13,225 nt of DNA from an uncultured Gammaproteobacteria bacterium. GTDB taxonomy: Bacteria; Pseudomonadota; Gammaproteobacteria; Steroidobacterales; GCA-2729495. Of this stretch, positions 1 through 6,874 are shown one piece after another; the first letter of the stretch is position 1, and every line of letters starts with the position of its first letter. Under the pieces are notes generated by a model. It was not told the origin of the DNA, did no database searches, and saw only the letters and a program-made list of their open reading frames with translations. The translations under genes were made by a program, and so were the position numbers. The stretch lies in contig CALGMY010000144.1 of assembly GCA_937958785.1 (NCBI GenBank), positions 1 through 13,225 of the forward strand, written 5' to 3'.

Positions 1-81
1 CCCCCTGCCGCTCCCTAGGATGGGCCCGCTGCCACTACCGGGCAGCAATGCAACGTCAACCACTCTAGGAAGGAGATCTGC

Positions 82-363
82 ATGCGGCGACTCATCACCC
101 TCGGCCTGCTTGGCCTGCTGCCCGTTGTGGCTTCGGCGGGCCCCGTGGACATCAACTCTGCCGACGCGGCGACCATTGCCCGCGAGCTCAACGGGATTGG
201 CCCGAGCCGGGCGCAGGCCATCGTCGAATACCGGGAGAAGAACGGACGCTTCGCTTCTCCGGATGATGTCCTGAAGGTCAGCGGCATCGGTCCGCAGGTC
301 CTTAAGTTGAATCGGGAGAACATCCGGACGGGTGACGGCACCAAGGCGCCTGTCAGGCCCTGA
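82..363 (+). CDS. ComEA-like exported helix-hairpin-helix protein
   Basis: A 93-residue protein. Residues 1-19 form a signal peptide: two arginines, then a Leu/Gly/Val-rich core, ending Ala-Ser-Ala before Gly20. The rest is one tandem helix-hairpin-helix module opening with VDINSADAATI, with hairpins NGIGPSRA (about residues 37-44) and SGIGPQ (about 67-72). That is the layout of ComEA and its short proteobacterial relatives, which bind double-stranded DNA non-specifically in the periplasm during uptake. The start is supported by AAGGAG at 71-76, 5 nt before the ATG. A 6-bp hairpin lies upstream at 28-46 (GCTGCC/GGCAGC), and I see no clear promoter in 1-81. The protein lacks the membrane anchor and extra domain of Bacillus ComEA. 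The fold is clear from sequence; a role in DNA uptake is inferred from the family, and no other competence gene is nearby. Confidence 0.85.
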   Translation: MRRLITLGLLGLLPVVASAGPVDINSADAATIARELNGIGPSRAQAIVEYREKNGRFASPDDVLKVSGIGPQVLKLNRENIRTGDGTKAPVRP

Positions 364-367
364 GACC

Positions 368-403
368 CGCCGGGCGGCGCGGCGTCTGTCGTGCCGCCCG
401 GTG
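368..403 (+). terminator. Strong GC hairpin after the ComEA-like gene
   Basis: An inverted repeat begins 4 nt after the stop codon. CCGGGCGGC (370-378) pairs with GCCGCCCGG (393-401). Flanking pairs and a wobble on each side extend the stem to about 13 bp around a 10-nt loop. There is no U-tract downstream, so it is either an imperfect intrinsic terminator or a 3'-end stabilising hairpin. Confidence 0.45.
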
Positions 404-436
404 AACCAGTCCTCACCCCGCCACGGCGGGATTGGC

Positions 437-442
437 TATGAT
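437..442 (+). promoter_or_regulatory. Possible -10 element for galU
   Basis: TATGAT matches 5 of 6 positions of the sigma70 -10 consensus and lies 36 nt before the galU ATG. The stretch about 17 bp upstream is CCTCACCCC-like and holds no recognisable -35 box, so this is a weak call. It fits the hairpin at 368-403 separating galU from the gene before it. Confidence 0.25.
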
Positions 443-478
443 CGACGGGCAGAGAACCATAAGTACCGGAGTTCGCCC

Positions 479-1336
479 ATGTCCCCTGCCGTCAGAACAG
501 CCGTGTTTCCCGTTGCGGGCCGCGGCACGCGGTTCCTGCCTGCGACGAAGGCCATGCCGAAGGAGATGCTGCCGATAGTCGACAAACCACTCGTGCAGTA
601 CGCGGTGGAAGAGGCGCTGGAAGCCGGCGTTACCCGCCTGGTCTTCGTCACGGGCAGCAGCAAGCGGGCGATCGAAGACCACTTCGACCGGGATCCGGAA
701 CTCGAGCGCGCACTCAGCACGTCCGGCAAGGAGGAGCTGCTGGACCTGGTGAAGGCGATCCTGCCACCCGGTGTGTCCTGCGTATACATTCGCCAGGGCG
801 AGCCCCTGGGTCTCGGTCACGCCGTGTTGTGTGCCCGGCCGGCGGTGGGTGACGAGCCGTTCTACGTGCACCTGCCGGACGACCTCATCCGGGCCGAAGT
901 GGGCTGCCTGGCGCAGCTCGGACGGCACTACCACGAACACGGCTCCAGTGTCCTGGCGGTGCAGCAGGTGCCGCAGGAACGGACACGGGACTACGGCATC
1001 GTAGCCGTCGACGAGGCAAATCGCCTCCGGCAGATCGTGGAGAAGCCGGCCCCGGAGGTAGCCCCTTCACGACTGGCTGTCGTGGGCCGCTACCTGTTGA
1101 CCCCGGCGATCTTCGGCATCCTCGAGTCGACCGGCCGCGGGGCGGGCGGCGAGATACAGCTCACCGACGGCATCGCCCGCCTGCTGGCAGCCGAGTCCGT
1201 CTATGCGCTGCCCTTCGAGGGCCGGCGCTACGACTGCGGCAGCAAGCTCGGCTACATCGAGGCGACGGTGGACTACGCGCTGGCCGATCCCGCGTTGGCG
1301 GAACCGCTGCTCCGGCACCTCAAGAGCCTAGGCTGA
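479..1336 (+). CDS. galU: UTP-glucose-1-phosphate uridylyltransferase (GalU)
   Basis: A 285-residue cytosolic enzyme that makes UDP-glucose from UTP and glucose 1-phosphate, supplying glucosyl groups for LPS, capsule and other glycans. The nucleotidyltransferase signature is at residues 14-37 (GRGTRFLPATK, then PKEMLPIVDKP). The metal/nucleotide loop HLPDDLI has Asp134-Asp135; many GalU proteins have LADDLI here. The sugar-binding region shows IVEKP (about 186-190) and YDCGSKLGY (251-259). The open frame extends upstream to 332, but ATG 479 is chosen because it has GGAG at 468-471 with 7-nt spacing and gives the normal family N-terminus. It converges on the tRNA-Asn gene with 19 nt between them. 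Short sugar nucleotidyltransferases such as RfbA or GlmU are excluded by the galU-specific motifs. Confidence 0.95.
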   Translation: MSPAVRTAVFPVAGRGTRFLPATKAMPKEMLPIVDKPLVQYAVEEALEAGVTRLVFVTGSSKRAIEDHFDRDPELERALSTSGKEELLDLVKAILPPGVSCVYIRQGEPLGLGHAVLCARPAVGDEPFYVHLPDDLIRAEVGCLAQLGRHYHEHGSSVLAVQQVPQERTRDYGIVAVDEANRLRQIVEKPAPEVAPSRLAVVGRYLLTPAIFGILESTGRGAGGEIQLTDGIARLLAAESVYALPFEGRRYDCGSKLGYIEATVDYALADPALAEPLLRHLKSLG

Positions 1337-1355
1337 AAGGCGTGGAGGCGATGAA

Positions 1356-1430
1356 TGGCTCCCCGGGCCGGATTCGAACCAGCGACCAACCGGTTAACAG
1401 CCGGTTGCTCTACCACTGAGCTACCGGGGA
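1356..1430 (-). tRNA. tRNA-Asn (anticodon GTT)
   Basis: A 75-nt cloverleaf read on the minus strand. The acceptor stem is TCCCCGG/CCGGGGA, with discriminator G and an encoded CCA (plus-strand TGG at 1356-1358). The D arm is GCTC...GAGC. The anticodon stem ACCGG/CCGGT closes loop CTGTTAA, with GTT read from plus-strand 1396-1398. The T arm carries TTCGAAT. It lies downstream of, and in the same direction as, the aminotransferase gene, with a separate promoter in the gap. Confidence 0.97.
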
Positions 1431-1456
1431 AGCGCGAAAGCCCTGAAAGCGCGCGG

Positions 1457-1486
1457 ATTTTCGATGATCGGAGCCCGGCAAGTCAA
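1457..1486 (-). promoter_or_regulatory. Probable tRNA-Asn promoter
   Basis: On the minus strand, TTGACT (plus 1481-1486, 5 of 6 to the -35 consensus) and GAAAAT (plus 1457-1462, 4 of 6 to the -10 consensus) are separated by 18 bp. They are followed by a very GC-rich CCGCGCGC discriminator of the kind found at stringently controlled stable-RNA promoters. The predicted start lies about 20 nt before the mature tRNA. Confidence 0.5.
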
Positions 1487-1497
1487 GGACGGAGTCC

Positions 1498-2682
1498 CTA
1501 CGGGGCGATGACCCTCCGGATCCGCCGAATGGCCTCCTTCAGCGTATCGAGCCCGCAGGCGAAGGACAGCCGCAGGTAGCCGGGCGCGCCGAAGGCGGAG
1601 CCGGGGACGACGGCCACCTCGACCTCGTTCAGCAGCAGCTCGGACAGCGCCAGGTCGTCCTTGATACCTCTGGCGCGGATTGCCTCGCTGACGTCGGGAA
1701 AGGCGTAGAAGGTGCCGGCCGACGGCAGGCAGCGGAATCCCGGGATGTCGTTTAGGGCGGCAACCACGTAATCGTGTCGCTGCCTGAAGGCCTGGTTCAT
1801 CTCCCGGACGCAGGACTGGTCGCCGTTCAGGGCGGCAATCGTGGCGGCCTGGGAGATGCTGCAGGGGTTAGACGTGCTCTGGCTCTGGATCTTCTTCATG
1901 GCTGCGATGATGGCCTTGGGACCACCGGCATAGCCTATGCGCCAGCCGGTCATCGCGTAGGCCTTGGATACGCCATTGATGGTGACCGTACGGTCGTAGA
2001 GGTCAGGACACGCTTCCGCGAAGCTTACGAAGGGCTCCGGCGCCCAGTAGATGTGCTCGTACATGTCGTCGGCCGCGATGACGATGGCCGGATGCCGCGC
2101 CAGTACCGCACCCAGCGCCTGGAGTTCCGCGCGGGTATATGCGGCACCCGTCGGGTTCGACGGGCTGTTCAGGAAGATGAGTCGTGTCTTCGGCGTGATG
2201 GCGGCCTCGAGCAGCCGCGGCGTGACCTTGAATCCGTCCTCCATCATGGCGGCCACTATCACTGGCTCGGCATCGGCGAGCTTGATCATGTCCGGGTATG
2301 AGACCCAGTAGGGCGCGGGGACGATGGCCTCATCGCCAGGGTTCAGGACGGCCCCGCAGACGTTGTAGCAGGTCTGCTTCGCACCGGACGACACCACGAC
2401 CTGGTCCATCGCGTATGTCAGCCGGTTTTCCCGCTGGAACTTGTCGATCACCGCCTTTTTGACTGCCGCGTTGCCCTCGACGGGGGTGTACTTCGTCTGG
2501 CCACCACGGATCGCTGCAATGCCGGCTTCCTTGATGTGCCCGGGCGTGTCGAAGTCGGGCTCGCCGGCGCCCAGGTCGATGACATCGCGCCCCTTGGCGC
2601 GCAGTTCAGCCGCCATCGCGGTGACGGCCATGGTGGGTGAGGGCTTGACTCGCTGGCACCGCTGGGAAACTGCTAGACTCAC
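1498..2682 (-). CDS. Aspartate aminotransferase, class I gamma type (PLP)
   Basis: A 394-residue fold-type I PLP enzyme, expected to interconvert aspartate and oxaloacetate using 2-oxoglutarate/glutamate in the cytosol. Visible motifs are GAGEPDFDTP near the N-terminus, NSPSNPTG (172-179) for substrate and cofactor binding, ADDMYEHI (205-212), the Schiff-base lysine in SKAYAMTGW (Lys240) and the carboxylate-binding arginine in YLRLSFA (Arg371). The start is GTG at 2682-2680, with GAGGA 6 nt upstream and N-terminus VSLAVSQRCQRVKPSPT, as in the family. The frame runs on to 2751, but that extension would include the promoter. It belongs to the AspB/AatA-like gamma subgroup rather than enterobacterial AspC, so no symbol is given. 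Some members also act on prephenate; sequence alone cannot settle that. Confidence 0.93.
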   Translation of the reverse strand: MSLAVSQRCQRVKPSPTMAVTAMAAELRAKGRDVIDLGAGEPDFDTPGHIKEAGIAAIRGGQTKYTPVEGNAAVKKAVIDKFQRENRLTYAMDQVVVSSGAKQTCYNVCGAVLNPGDEAIVPAPYWVSYPDMIKLADAEPVIVAAMMEDGFKVTPRLLEAAITPKTRLIFLNSPSNPTGAAYTRAELQALGAVLARHPAIVIAADDMYEHIYWAPEPFVSFAEACPDLYDRTVTINGVSKAYAMTGWRIGYAGGPKAIIAAMKKIQSQSTSNPCSISQAATIAALNGDQSCVREMNQAFRQRHDYVVAALNDIPGFRCLPSAGTFYAFPDVSEAIRARGIKDDLALSELLLNEVEVAVVPGSAFGAPGYLRLSFACGLDTLKEAIRRIRRVIAP

Positions 2683-2722
2683 CGGGATTCCTCGCTGGAC
2701 TCGTGGCGGAAGAGGGCCGTAA

Positions 2723-2751
2723 ATTCTACGGGATTCGGGTCCTGCAACCAA
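2723..2751 (-). promoter_or_regulatory. Sigma70-type promoter of the aminotransferase gene
   Basis: On the minus strand, TTGGTT (plus 2746-2751) and TAGAAT (plus 2723-2728, 5 of 6 to consensus) are 17 bp apart. The predicted start, near 2716, gives a leader of about 34 nt that contains the GAGGA ribosome binding site. The -10 lies within a small palindrome, CCGTA..TACGG (2717-2731), which might serve a regulator. Confidence 0.6.
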
Positions 2752-2778
2752 CAGCCACGGCAGGCATTTCCCACCGCG

Positions 2779-4791
2779 ATGGACCGGTTTCAGCTATCCG
2801 CAGCTTTTCGCCCCTCGGGTGACCAGCCGGCGGCCATTGGCGCCCTCACCAGCGGCCTCGCGAGTGGACTGGCCCGCCAGACCCTCCTCGGGGTCACCGG
2901 GTCCGGCAAGACCTTCACCATGGCGAGCGTCATCGAGGCTCAGCAACGTCCCGCCCTGATCCTCGCTCCCAACAAGACGCTGGCTGCCCAGCTGTACGGG
3001 GAGATGCGCGACTTCTTTCCCGGCAACCGGGTCGAGTACTTCGTCTCGTACTATGACTACTACCAGCCCGAGGCCTACGTACCTTCCTCCGATACCTACA
3101 TCGAGAAGGACGCCGCGATCAATGCGCACATCGAGCAGATGCGACTGTCGGCCACCAAGGCCTTGCTGGAGCGTCGCGACTGCGTGATCGTCGCCACGGT
3201 GTCGGCGATCTACGGCCTCGGAAATCCCGAGTCATATCTCAGCATGGTTTTGCACCTCGCCCGCGGCCACCGGCTCCAGGAGCGGGACCTGCTGCGTCGA
3301 CTCGCTGAACTCCAGTACACCCGCAATGAGATCGCGCTGTCCAATGGCACGTACCGGGCACGGGGCGAGGTCATCGACATCTTCCCGGCGGACTCGGAGC
3401 GGGAGGCGGTCCGGGTCACGCTGTTCGATGACGAGGTCGAGAACCTTGCATGGTTCGACCCGCTCACTGGCGAGGTCCTGCGCAGCGTGCCCCGGCTCAC
3501 CATCTTTCCCAAGTCCCATTACGTCACCCCCCGCGACGCCGTCCTGCGGGCGGTGGACCAGATCCGCCAGGACCTCGTGGTGCGGCTCGCCGAGCTGCGG
3601 GAGGCCGGCAAGCTGGTGGAGGCCCAGCGGCTGGAACAGCGGACGCTCTACGACGTGGAGATGATGGCAGAGCTTGGCTACTGCAATGGCATCGAGAATT
3701 ACAGCCGCTACCTCTCGGGCCGGCTGCCCGGCGAACCGCCGCCCTGCCTGTTCGACTACCTGCCCGAAGATGCACTCCTCATCGTCGACGAGAGCCATGT
3801 CACCATTCCCCAGCTGGGGGCGATGTACCGGGGTGACCGTTCCCGCAAGGAGACGCTGGTGGAGTACGGCTTCCGGCTGCCCTCAGCCCTCGACAACCGA
3901 CCACTGCGGTTCGACGAGTTCGAGGCCCTTTCCCCGCAGACGATCTACGTCTCGGCGACGCCCGGACCCTACGAGCGCTCCCACTCCGACGCGGTGGTGG
4001 AGCAGCTCGTACGTCCGACCGGTCTCGTTGACCCGCCGATCGAGATCCGGCCCGCCTCCACCCAGGTGGACGACGTGCTTTCGGAGATCCGCATACGGGT
4101 TGCCCGCAACGAGCGGGTCCTCATCACGACGCTCACCAAGAAGATGGCGGAGGACCTCACCGACTACCTCATGGAGCACGGCGTGAAGGTGCGGTACCTG
4201 CACTCCGATATCGAGACTGTAGAGCGCACGGAGCTGATCCGCGACCTGCGCCTGGGGACGTTCGACGTCCTCGTCGGCATCAATCTGCTTCGGGAGGGGC
4301 TGGACCTGCCGGAGGTCTCCCTCGTTGCGATCCTCGATGCGGACCGGGAAGGGTTCCTCCGGTCCGAGGGCTCGCTCATCCAGACCGTCGGCCGGGCTGC
4401 GCGCAACCTGAACGGGATGGCCATCATGTACGCCGACCAGGTGACGGGCTCCATGCAGAGGGCCATCGCCGAGACGGACCGCCGGCGAAGTCGGCAGGTC
4501 GAGTTCAACCGGGAGCATGGCATCGAGCCCCGGAGCGTCGTGAAGGAGGTCCGGGACGTGATGGAGGCGGCCCGGGAGGCCCCGGGCCGGCGTGGCCGAC
4601 GGGTCGCCGAGCCCCGGGCGGACTACCGGCAGCTGGATCCCGCGCAACTCGCCCGGCACATCGCCCGGCTGGAGAAGACCATGTTCGAGCATGCCCGCAA
4701 CCTGGAGTTCGAGGCGGCAGCCCGCGTCCGGGATGAGCTCGATGGCCTGCGGCGCATGGAACTCGGCCTGCCGGCCAGCCCGGCCCGGTGA
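2779..4791 (+). CDS. uvrB: Excinuclease ABC subunit B (UvrB)
   Basis: A 670-residue DNA damage-verification helicase of nucleotide excision repair (E. coli: 673). UvrA loads it onto DNA, it checks the lesion with its beta-hairpin, and it then recruits UvrC. Domain order: Walker A GVTGSGKT (38-45), beta-hairpin with YYDYYQPEAYVP (91-102), Walker B/DEAD-like DESH (337-340), helicase C-terminal half with GINLLREGLDLPEVSL and QTVGRAARN, and the UVR domain (about 628-662, EHARNLEFEAAARVRDEL) that contacts UvrC. The ATG at 2779 gives the family N-terminus (FQLSAAFRPSGDQP). No good Shine-Dalgarno sequence precedes it, only an AGG about 15 nt upstream. It is divergent from the aminotransferase gene. 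I did not find a LexA box of the CTGT-N8-ACAG form upstream. Confidence 0.98.
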   Translation: MDRFQLSAAFRPSGDQPAAIGALTSGLASGLARQTLLGVTGSGKTFTMASVIEAQQRPALILAPNKTLAAQLYGEMRDFFPGNRVEYFVSYYDYYQPEAYVPSSDTYIEKDAAINAHIEQMRLSATKALLERRDCVIVATVSAIYGLGNPESYLSMVLHLARGHRLQERDLLRRLAELQYTRNEIALSNGTYRARGEVIDIFPADSEREAVRVTLFDDEVENLAWFDPLTGEVLRSVPRLTIFPKSHYVTPRDAVLRAVDQIRQDLVVRLAELREAGKLVEAQRLEQRTLYDVEMMAELGYCNGIENYSRYLSGRLPGEPPPCLFDYLPEDALLIVDESHVTIPQLGAMYRGDRSRKETLVEYGFRLPSALDNRPLRFDEFEALSPQTIYVSATPGPYERSHSDAVVEQLVRPTGLVDPPIEIRPASTQVDDVLSEIRIRVARNERVLITTLTKKMAEDLTDYLMEHGVKVRYLHSDIETVERTELIRDLRLGTFDVLVGINLLREGLDLPEVSLVAILDADREGFLRSEGSLIQTVGRAARNLNGMAIMYADQVTGSMQRAIAETDRRRSRQVEFNREHGIEPRSVVKEVRDVMEAAREAPGRRGRRVAEPRADYRQLDPAQLARHIARLEKTMFEHARNLEFEAAARVRDELDGLRRMELGLPASPAR

Positions 4792-4799
4792 ATGGCGCC

Positions 4800-4829
4800 T
4801 TGCCTTGGGCGCCTGCCTTTCGGTATCGT
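4800..4829 (+). promoter_or_regulatory. Possible tRNA-Val (and thrS operon) promoter
   Basis: TTGCCT (4800-4805) and TATCGT (4824-4829), each 4 of 6 to consensus, are 18 bp apart. A GC-rich discriminator (TCCGCCCGGCC) follows, and tRNA-Val begins 17 nt after the -10. The -35 sits in the loop of a GGCGCC...GGCGCC inverted repeat (4794-4799/4808-4813). That repeat could alternatively be a weak uvrB terminator, but no U-tract follows it. Confidence 0.4.
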
Positions 4830-4846
4830 TCCGCCCGGCCAGCTCC

Positions 4847-4922
4847 AGGCGCGTAGCTCAGTGGTTAGAGCACTTCCTTGACATGGAAGGGGTCGGTGGT
4901 TCGACTCCACTCGCGCCTACCA
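4847..4922 (+). tRNA. tRNA-Val (anticodon GAC)
   Basis: A 76-nt cloverleaf: acceptor AGGCGCG/CGCGCCT, discriminator A4919 and encoded CCA 4920-4922. The D arm is GCTC...GAGC. The anticodon stem CTTCC/GGAAG closes loop TTGACAT, with GAC at 4880-4882. The T arm is GGTGG/CCACT with TTCGACT. It lies 17 nt upstream of thrS and is probably co-transcribed with it, as in Pseudomonas-type gene order. Confidence 0.97.
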
Positions 4923-4939
4923 ATTGCCCTTAGATATCC

Positions 4940-6868
4940 ATGCCTGTCATCACCCTGCCGGACGGCAGCCAGAGAGCCTTTGACCGCCCGGTCTCCGTCG
5001 CCGAAGTTGCGGCGGCCATCGGGCCCGGACTCGCGCGCGCGGCGCTCGCAGGCCGGGTCGATGACCGGCTGGTCGACACCAGCTTCGTCATCTCTGCCGA
5101 CGCCACCCTTGCCATCATCACGGCGAAGGAACCGGCCGGCCTCGAGATCATCCGCCACTCGACCGCCCACCTGTTGGCCCAGGCCGTCCAGTCCCTGTTT
5201 CCCGATGCGCAGGTGACGATCGGTCCCGTGATCGAGGATGGGTTCTACTACGATTTCGCCTTCAAGCGGCCTTTCACTCCGGAGGACCTCGCGGCCATCG
5301 AGGTCCGAATGAAGGAGCTGGTCGCCGCTGACCTTCCGGTAGAGCGCCGGGTCATGTCCCGTGACGAGGCGGTCCGGTTCTTCAGCGGCATTGGCGAGAA
5401 ATACAAGGCGGAAATCATCGCGGCGATCCCGGCTGACCAGGAGATCAGCCTGTATGGCCAGGGGGGGTGGGTCGATCTCTGTCGTGGTCCCCACGTGCCG
5501 TCCACCGGCAAGCTCAAGGCCTTCAAGCTGACCAAGCTCGCAGGCGCCTACTGGCGCGGCGACTCCCGCAACGAGATGCTCCAGCGCATCTACGGCACCG
5601 CCTGGGCCGACGAGGCGGCGCTCAAGGCCTATCTTACCCGGCTCGAGGAAGCCGAGAAGCGCGATCACCGGCGCATCGGCCGTGAGCTGGACCTCTTCCA
5701 TTTCCAGGAGGAGGCGCCGGGCGCGGTCTTCTGGCACCCGAAGGGCTGGACCCTGTTCCAGCAGCTCATCACCTACATGCGGGAGAAGCAGCGGGCGGCG
5801 GGCTATCACGAAGTGAACACACCGGAAATCATGGACCGTGGACTCTGGGTGAAGTCCGGCCACATGGAGAAGTTCGGGGACAACATGTTCATGACCCAGA
5901 CGCCTGACGACCGGGTGTTTGCGATCAAACCCATGAATTGTCCCGGCCACGTCCAGGTCTTCAACCAGGGCCTGAAGAGCTACCGGGATCTGCCGCTGCG
6001 GCTTTGCGAATTCGGCAAGGTGCATCGCTACGAGCCCTCCGGGGCTCTGCACGGCCTGATGCGGGTCCGGGCCTTTACCCAGGATGATGCCCACGTGTTC
6101 TGCACCGAGGAGCAGATCACGGCGGAGTCGGTGGCGGTGACCGACCTGATCCTCGGCATCTACCGGGACTTCGGCTTCGATGACATCCGGGTCAAGTTCT
6201 CCGACCGGCCGGCGAAGCGGGTCGGCAGCGACGACATCTGGGACCGGGCGGAGGCCGCGCTCCGGGAGGCTGCCCGGGCCGGTGGCCTCGAACTCGAGTA
6301 CAACCCGGGCGAGGGCGCATTTTACGGGCCCAAGCTCGAGTTTGTGCTGCGGGACGCCATCGGCCGGGATTGGCAGTGCGGGACCCTGCAGGTGGATTTC
6401 AACCTGCCGGACCGGCTGGGGGCCTCCTTCGTGGCAGACGACAGCCAGCGGCGGGTACCCGTCATGCTCCATCGGGCCATGTTCGGCTCCCTGGAGCGCT
6501 TCTGCGGAATCCTGCTGGAGCACCACGCAGGGCGGCTGCCCACCTGGCTGGCCCCGGTGCAGGCCGTGGTGCTGAACATTACGGACCGGCAGGCGGATTT
6601 CGCCCGGACCGTAGAGGAAACCCTGAAAAATCAGGGCGTTCGGGTCGAAGCCGATTTGCGGAACGAGAAGATAGGCTTTAAGATTCGCGAGCACACGCTG
6701 CAGCGGGTGCCCTACCTGGTCGTGGTGGGGGACCGCGAGGCACAGAATTCTGAAGTGGCCGTGCGCACGCGCGGTGGCAAGGACCTCGGCACGATGCCGG
6801 TAGACCGGCTGGCCGCGATGCTTGCTGCCGAGATCGCGAGCCGCGGCCGCGCTGTTATGGAGGGTTGA
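4940..6868 (+). CDS. thrS: Threonyl-tRNA synthetase
   Basis: A 642-residue class II aminoacyl-tRNA synthetase, the same length as E. coli ThrS, charging tRNA-Thr in the cytosol. The N-terminal TGS domain (1-61, MPVITLPDGSQ) precedes the editing domain with HxxxH (His73, His77) and CRGPH (Cys181, His185), which removes mischarged serine. The catalytic core has the zinc ligands Cys334 (NCPGH), His385 (DDAHVF) and His511 (VMLHRAM), motif 2 around VHRYEPSG, and a C-terminal anticodon-binding domain. The ATG follows the tRNA-Val CCA by 17 nt and has no visible Shine-Dalgarno sequence. The short leader leaves no room for the tRNA-Thr-like operator that represses E. coli thrS. A run of 7 G at 5461-5467 is in frame (Gln-Gly-Gly-Trp). 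Confidence 0.98.
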   Translation: MPVITLPDGSQRAFDRPVSVAEVAAAIGPGLARAALAGRVDDRLVDTSFVISADATLAIITAKEPAGLEIIRHSTAHLLAQAVQSLFPDAQVTIGPVIEDGFYYDFAFKRPFTPEDLAAIEVRMKELVAADLPVERRVMSRDEAVRFFSGIGEKYKAEIIAAIPADQEISLYGQGGWVDLCRGPHVPSTGKLKAFKLTKLAGAYWRGDSRNEMLQRIYGTAWADEAALKAYLTRLEEAEKRDHRRIGRELDLFHFQEEAPGAVFWHPKGWTLFQQLITYMREKQRAAGYHEVNTPEIMDRGLWVKSGHMEKFGDNMFMTQTPDDRVFAIKPMNCPGHVQVFNQGLKSYRDLPLRLCEFGKVHRYEPSGALHGLMRVRAFTQDDAHVFCTEEQITAESVAVTDLILGIYRDFGFDDIRVKFSDRPAKRVGSDDIWDRAEAALREAARAGGLELEYNPGEGAFYGPKLEFVLRDAIGRDWQCGTLQVDFNLPDRLGASFVADDSQRRVPVMLHRAMFGSLERFCGILLEHHAGRLPTWLAPVQAVVLNITDRQADFARTVEETLKNQGVRVEADLRNEKIGFKIREHTLQRVPYLVVVGDREAQNSEVAVRTRGGKDLGTMPVDRLAAMLAAEIASRGRAVMEG

Positions 6869-6874
6869 AGTATC
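6859..6874 (+). promoter_or_regulatory. Ribosome binding site and rare ATC start of infC
   Basis: GGAGGG at 6859-6864, inside the last thrS codons, is followed after 7 nt by ATC at 6872-6874. The thrS stop (6866-6868) is in the same reading frame as infC, so the start must lie after 6868. Between there and GTG 7034 the frame contains no ATG, GTG or TTG. ATC is the only near-cognate codon at proper spacing. Confidence 0.8.

Noticed and set aside
1355..1579. Plus-strand open frame reading through the tRNA-Asn gene
   Set aside because: Its N-terminal part is the antisense translation of a tRNA, a well-known spurious protein type; it has no ribosome binding site and no family match.
2720..2725. 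Plus-strand -10 (TAAATT) for uvrB
   Set aside because: No acceptable -35 lies 16-18 bp upstream; the A/T-rich patch is better explained as the -10 of the divergent gene.
2742..2754. LexA (SOS) box upstream of uvrB
   Set aside because: CTG and CAG are present but separated by 7 bases instead of the 10 in the CTGT-N8-ACAG consensus, and the flanking T and A do not fit.
4623..4910. Minus-strand open frame overlapping tRNA-Val and the uvrB end
   Set aside because: It is the antisense of tRNA-Val joined to the antisense of the uvrB 3' end; it is an artefact of GC-rich sequence.
5461..5467. Run of 7 G in thrS as a frameshift or phase-variation site
   Set aside because: The frame is intact on both sides and the encoded residues fit the conserved region; the run is short and thrS is essential.
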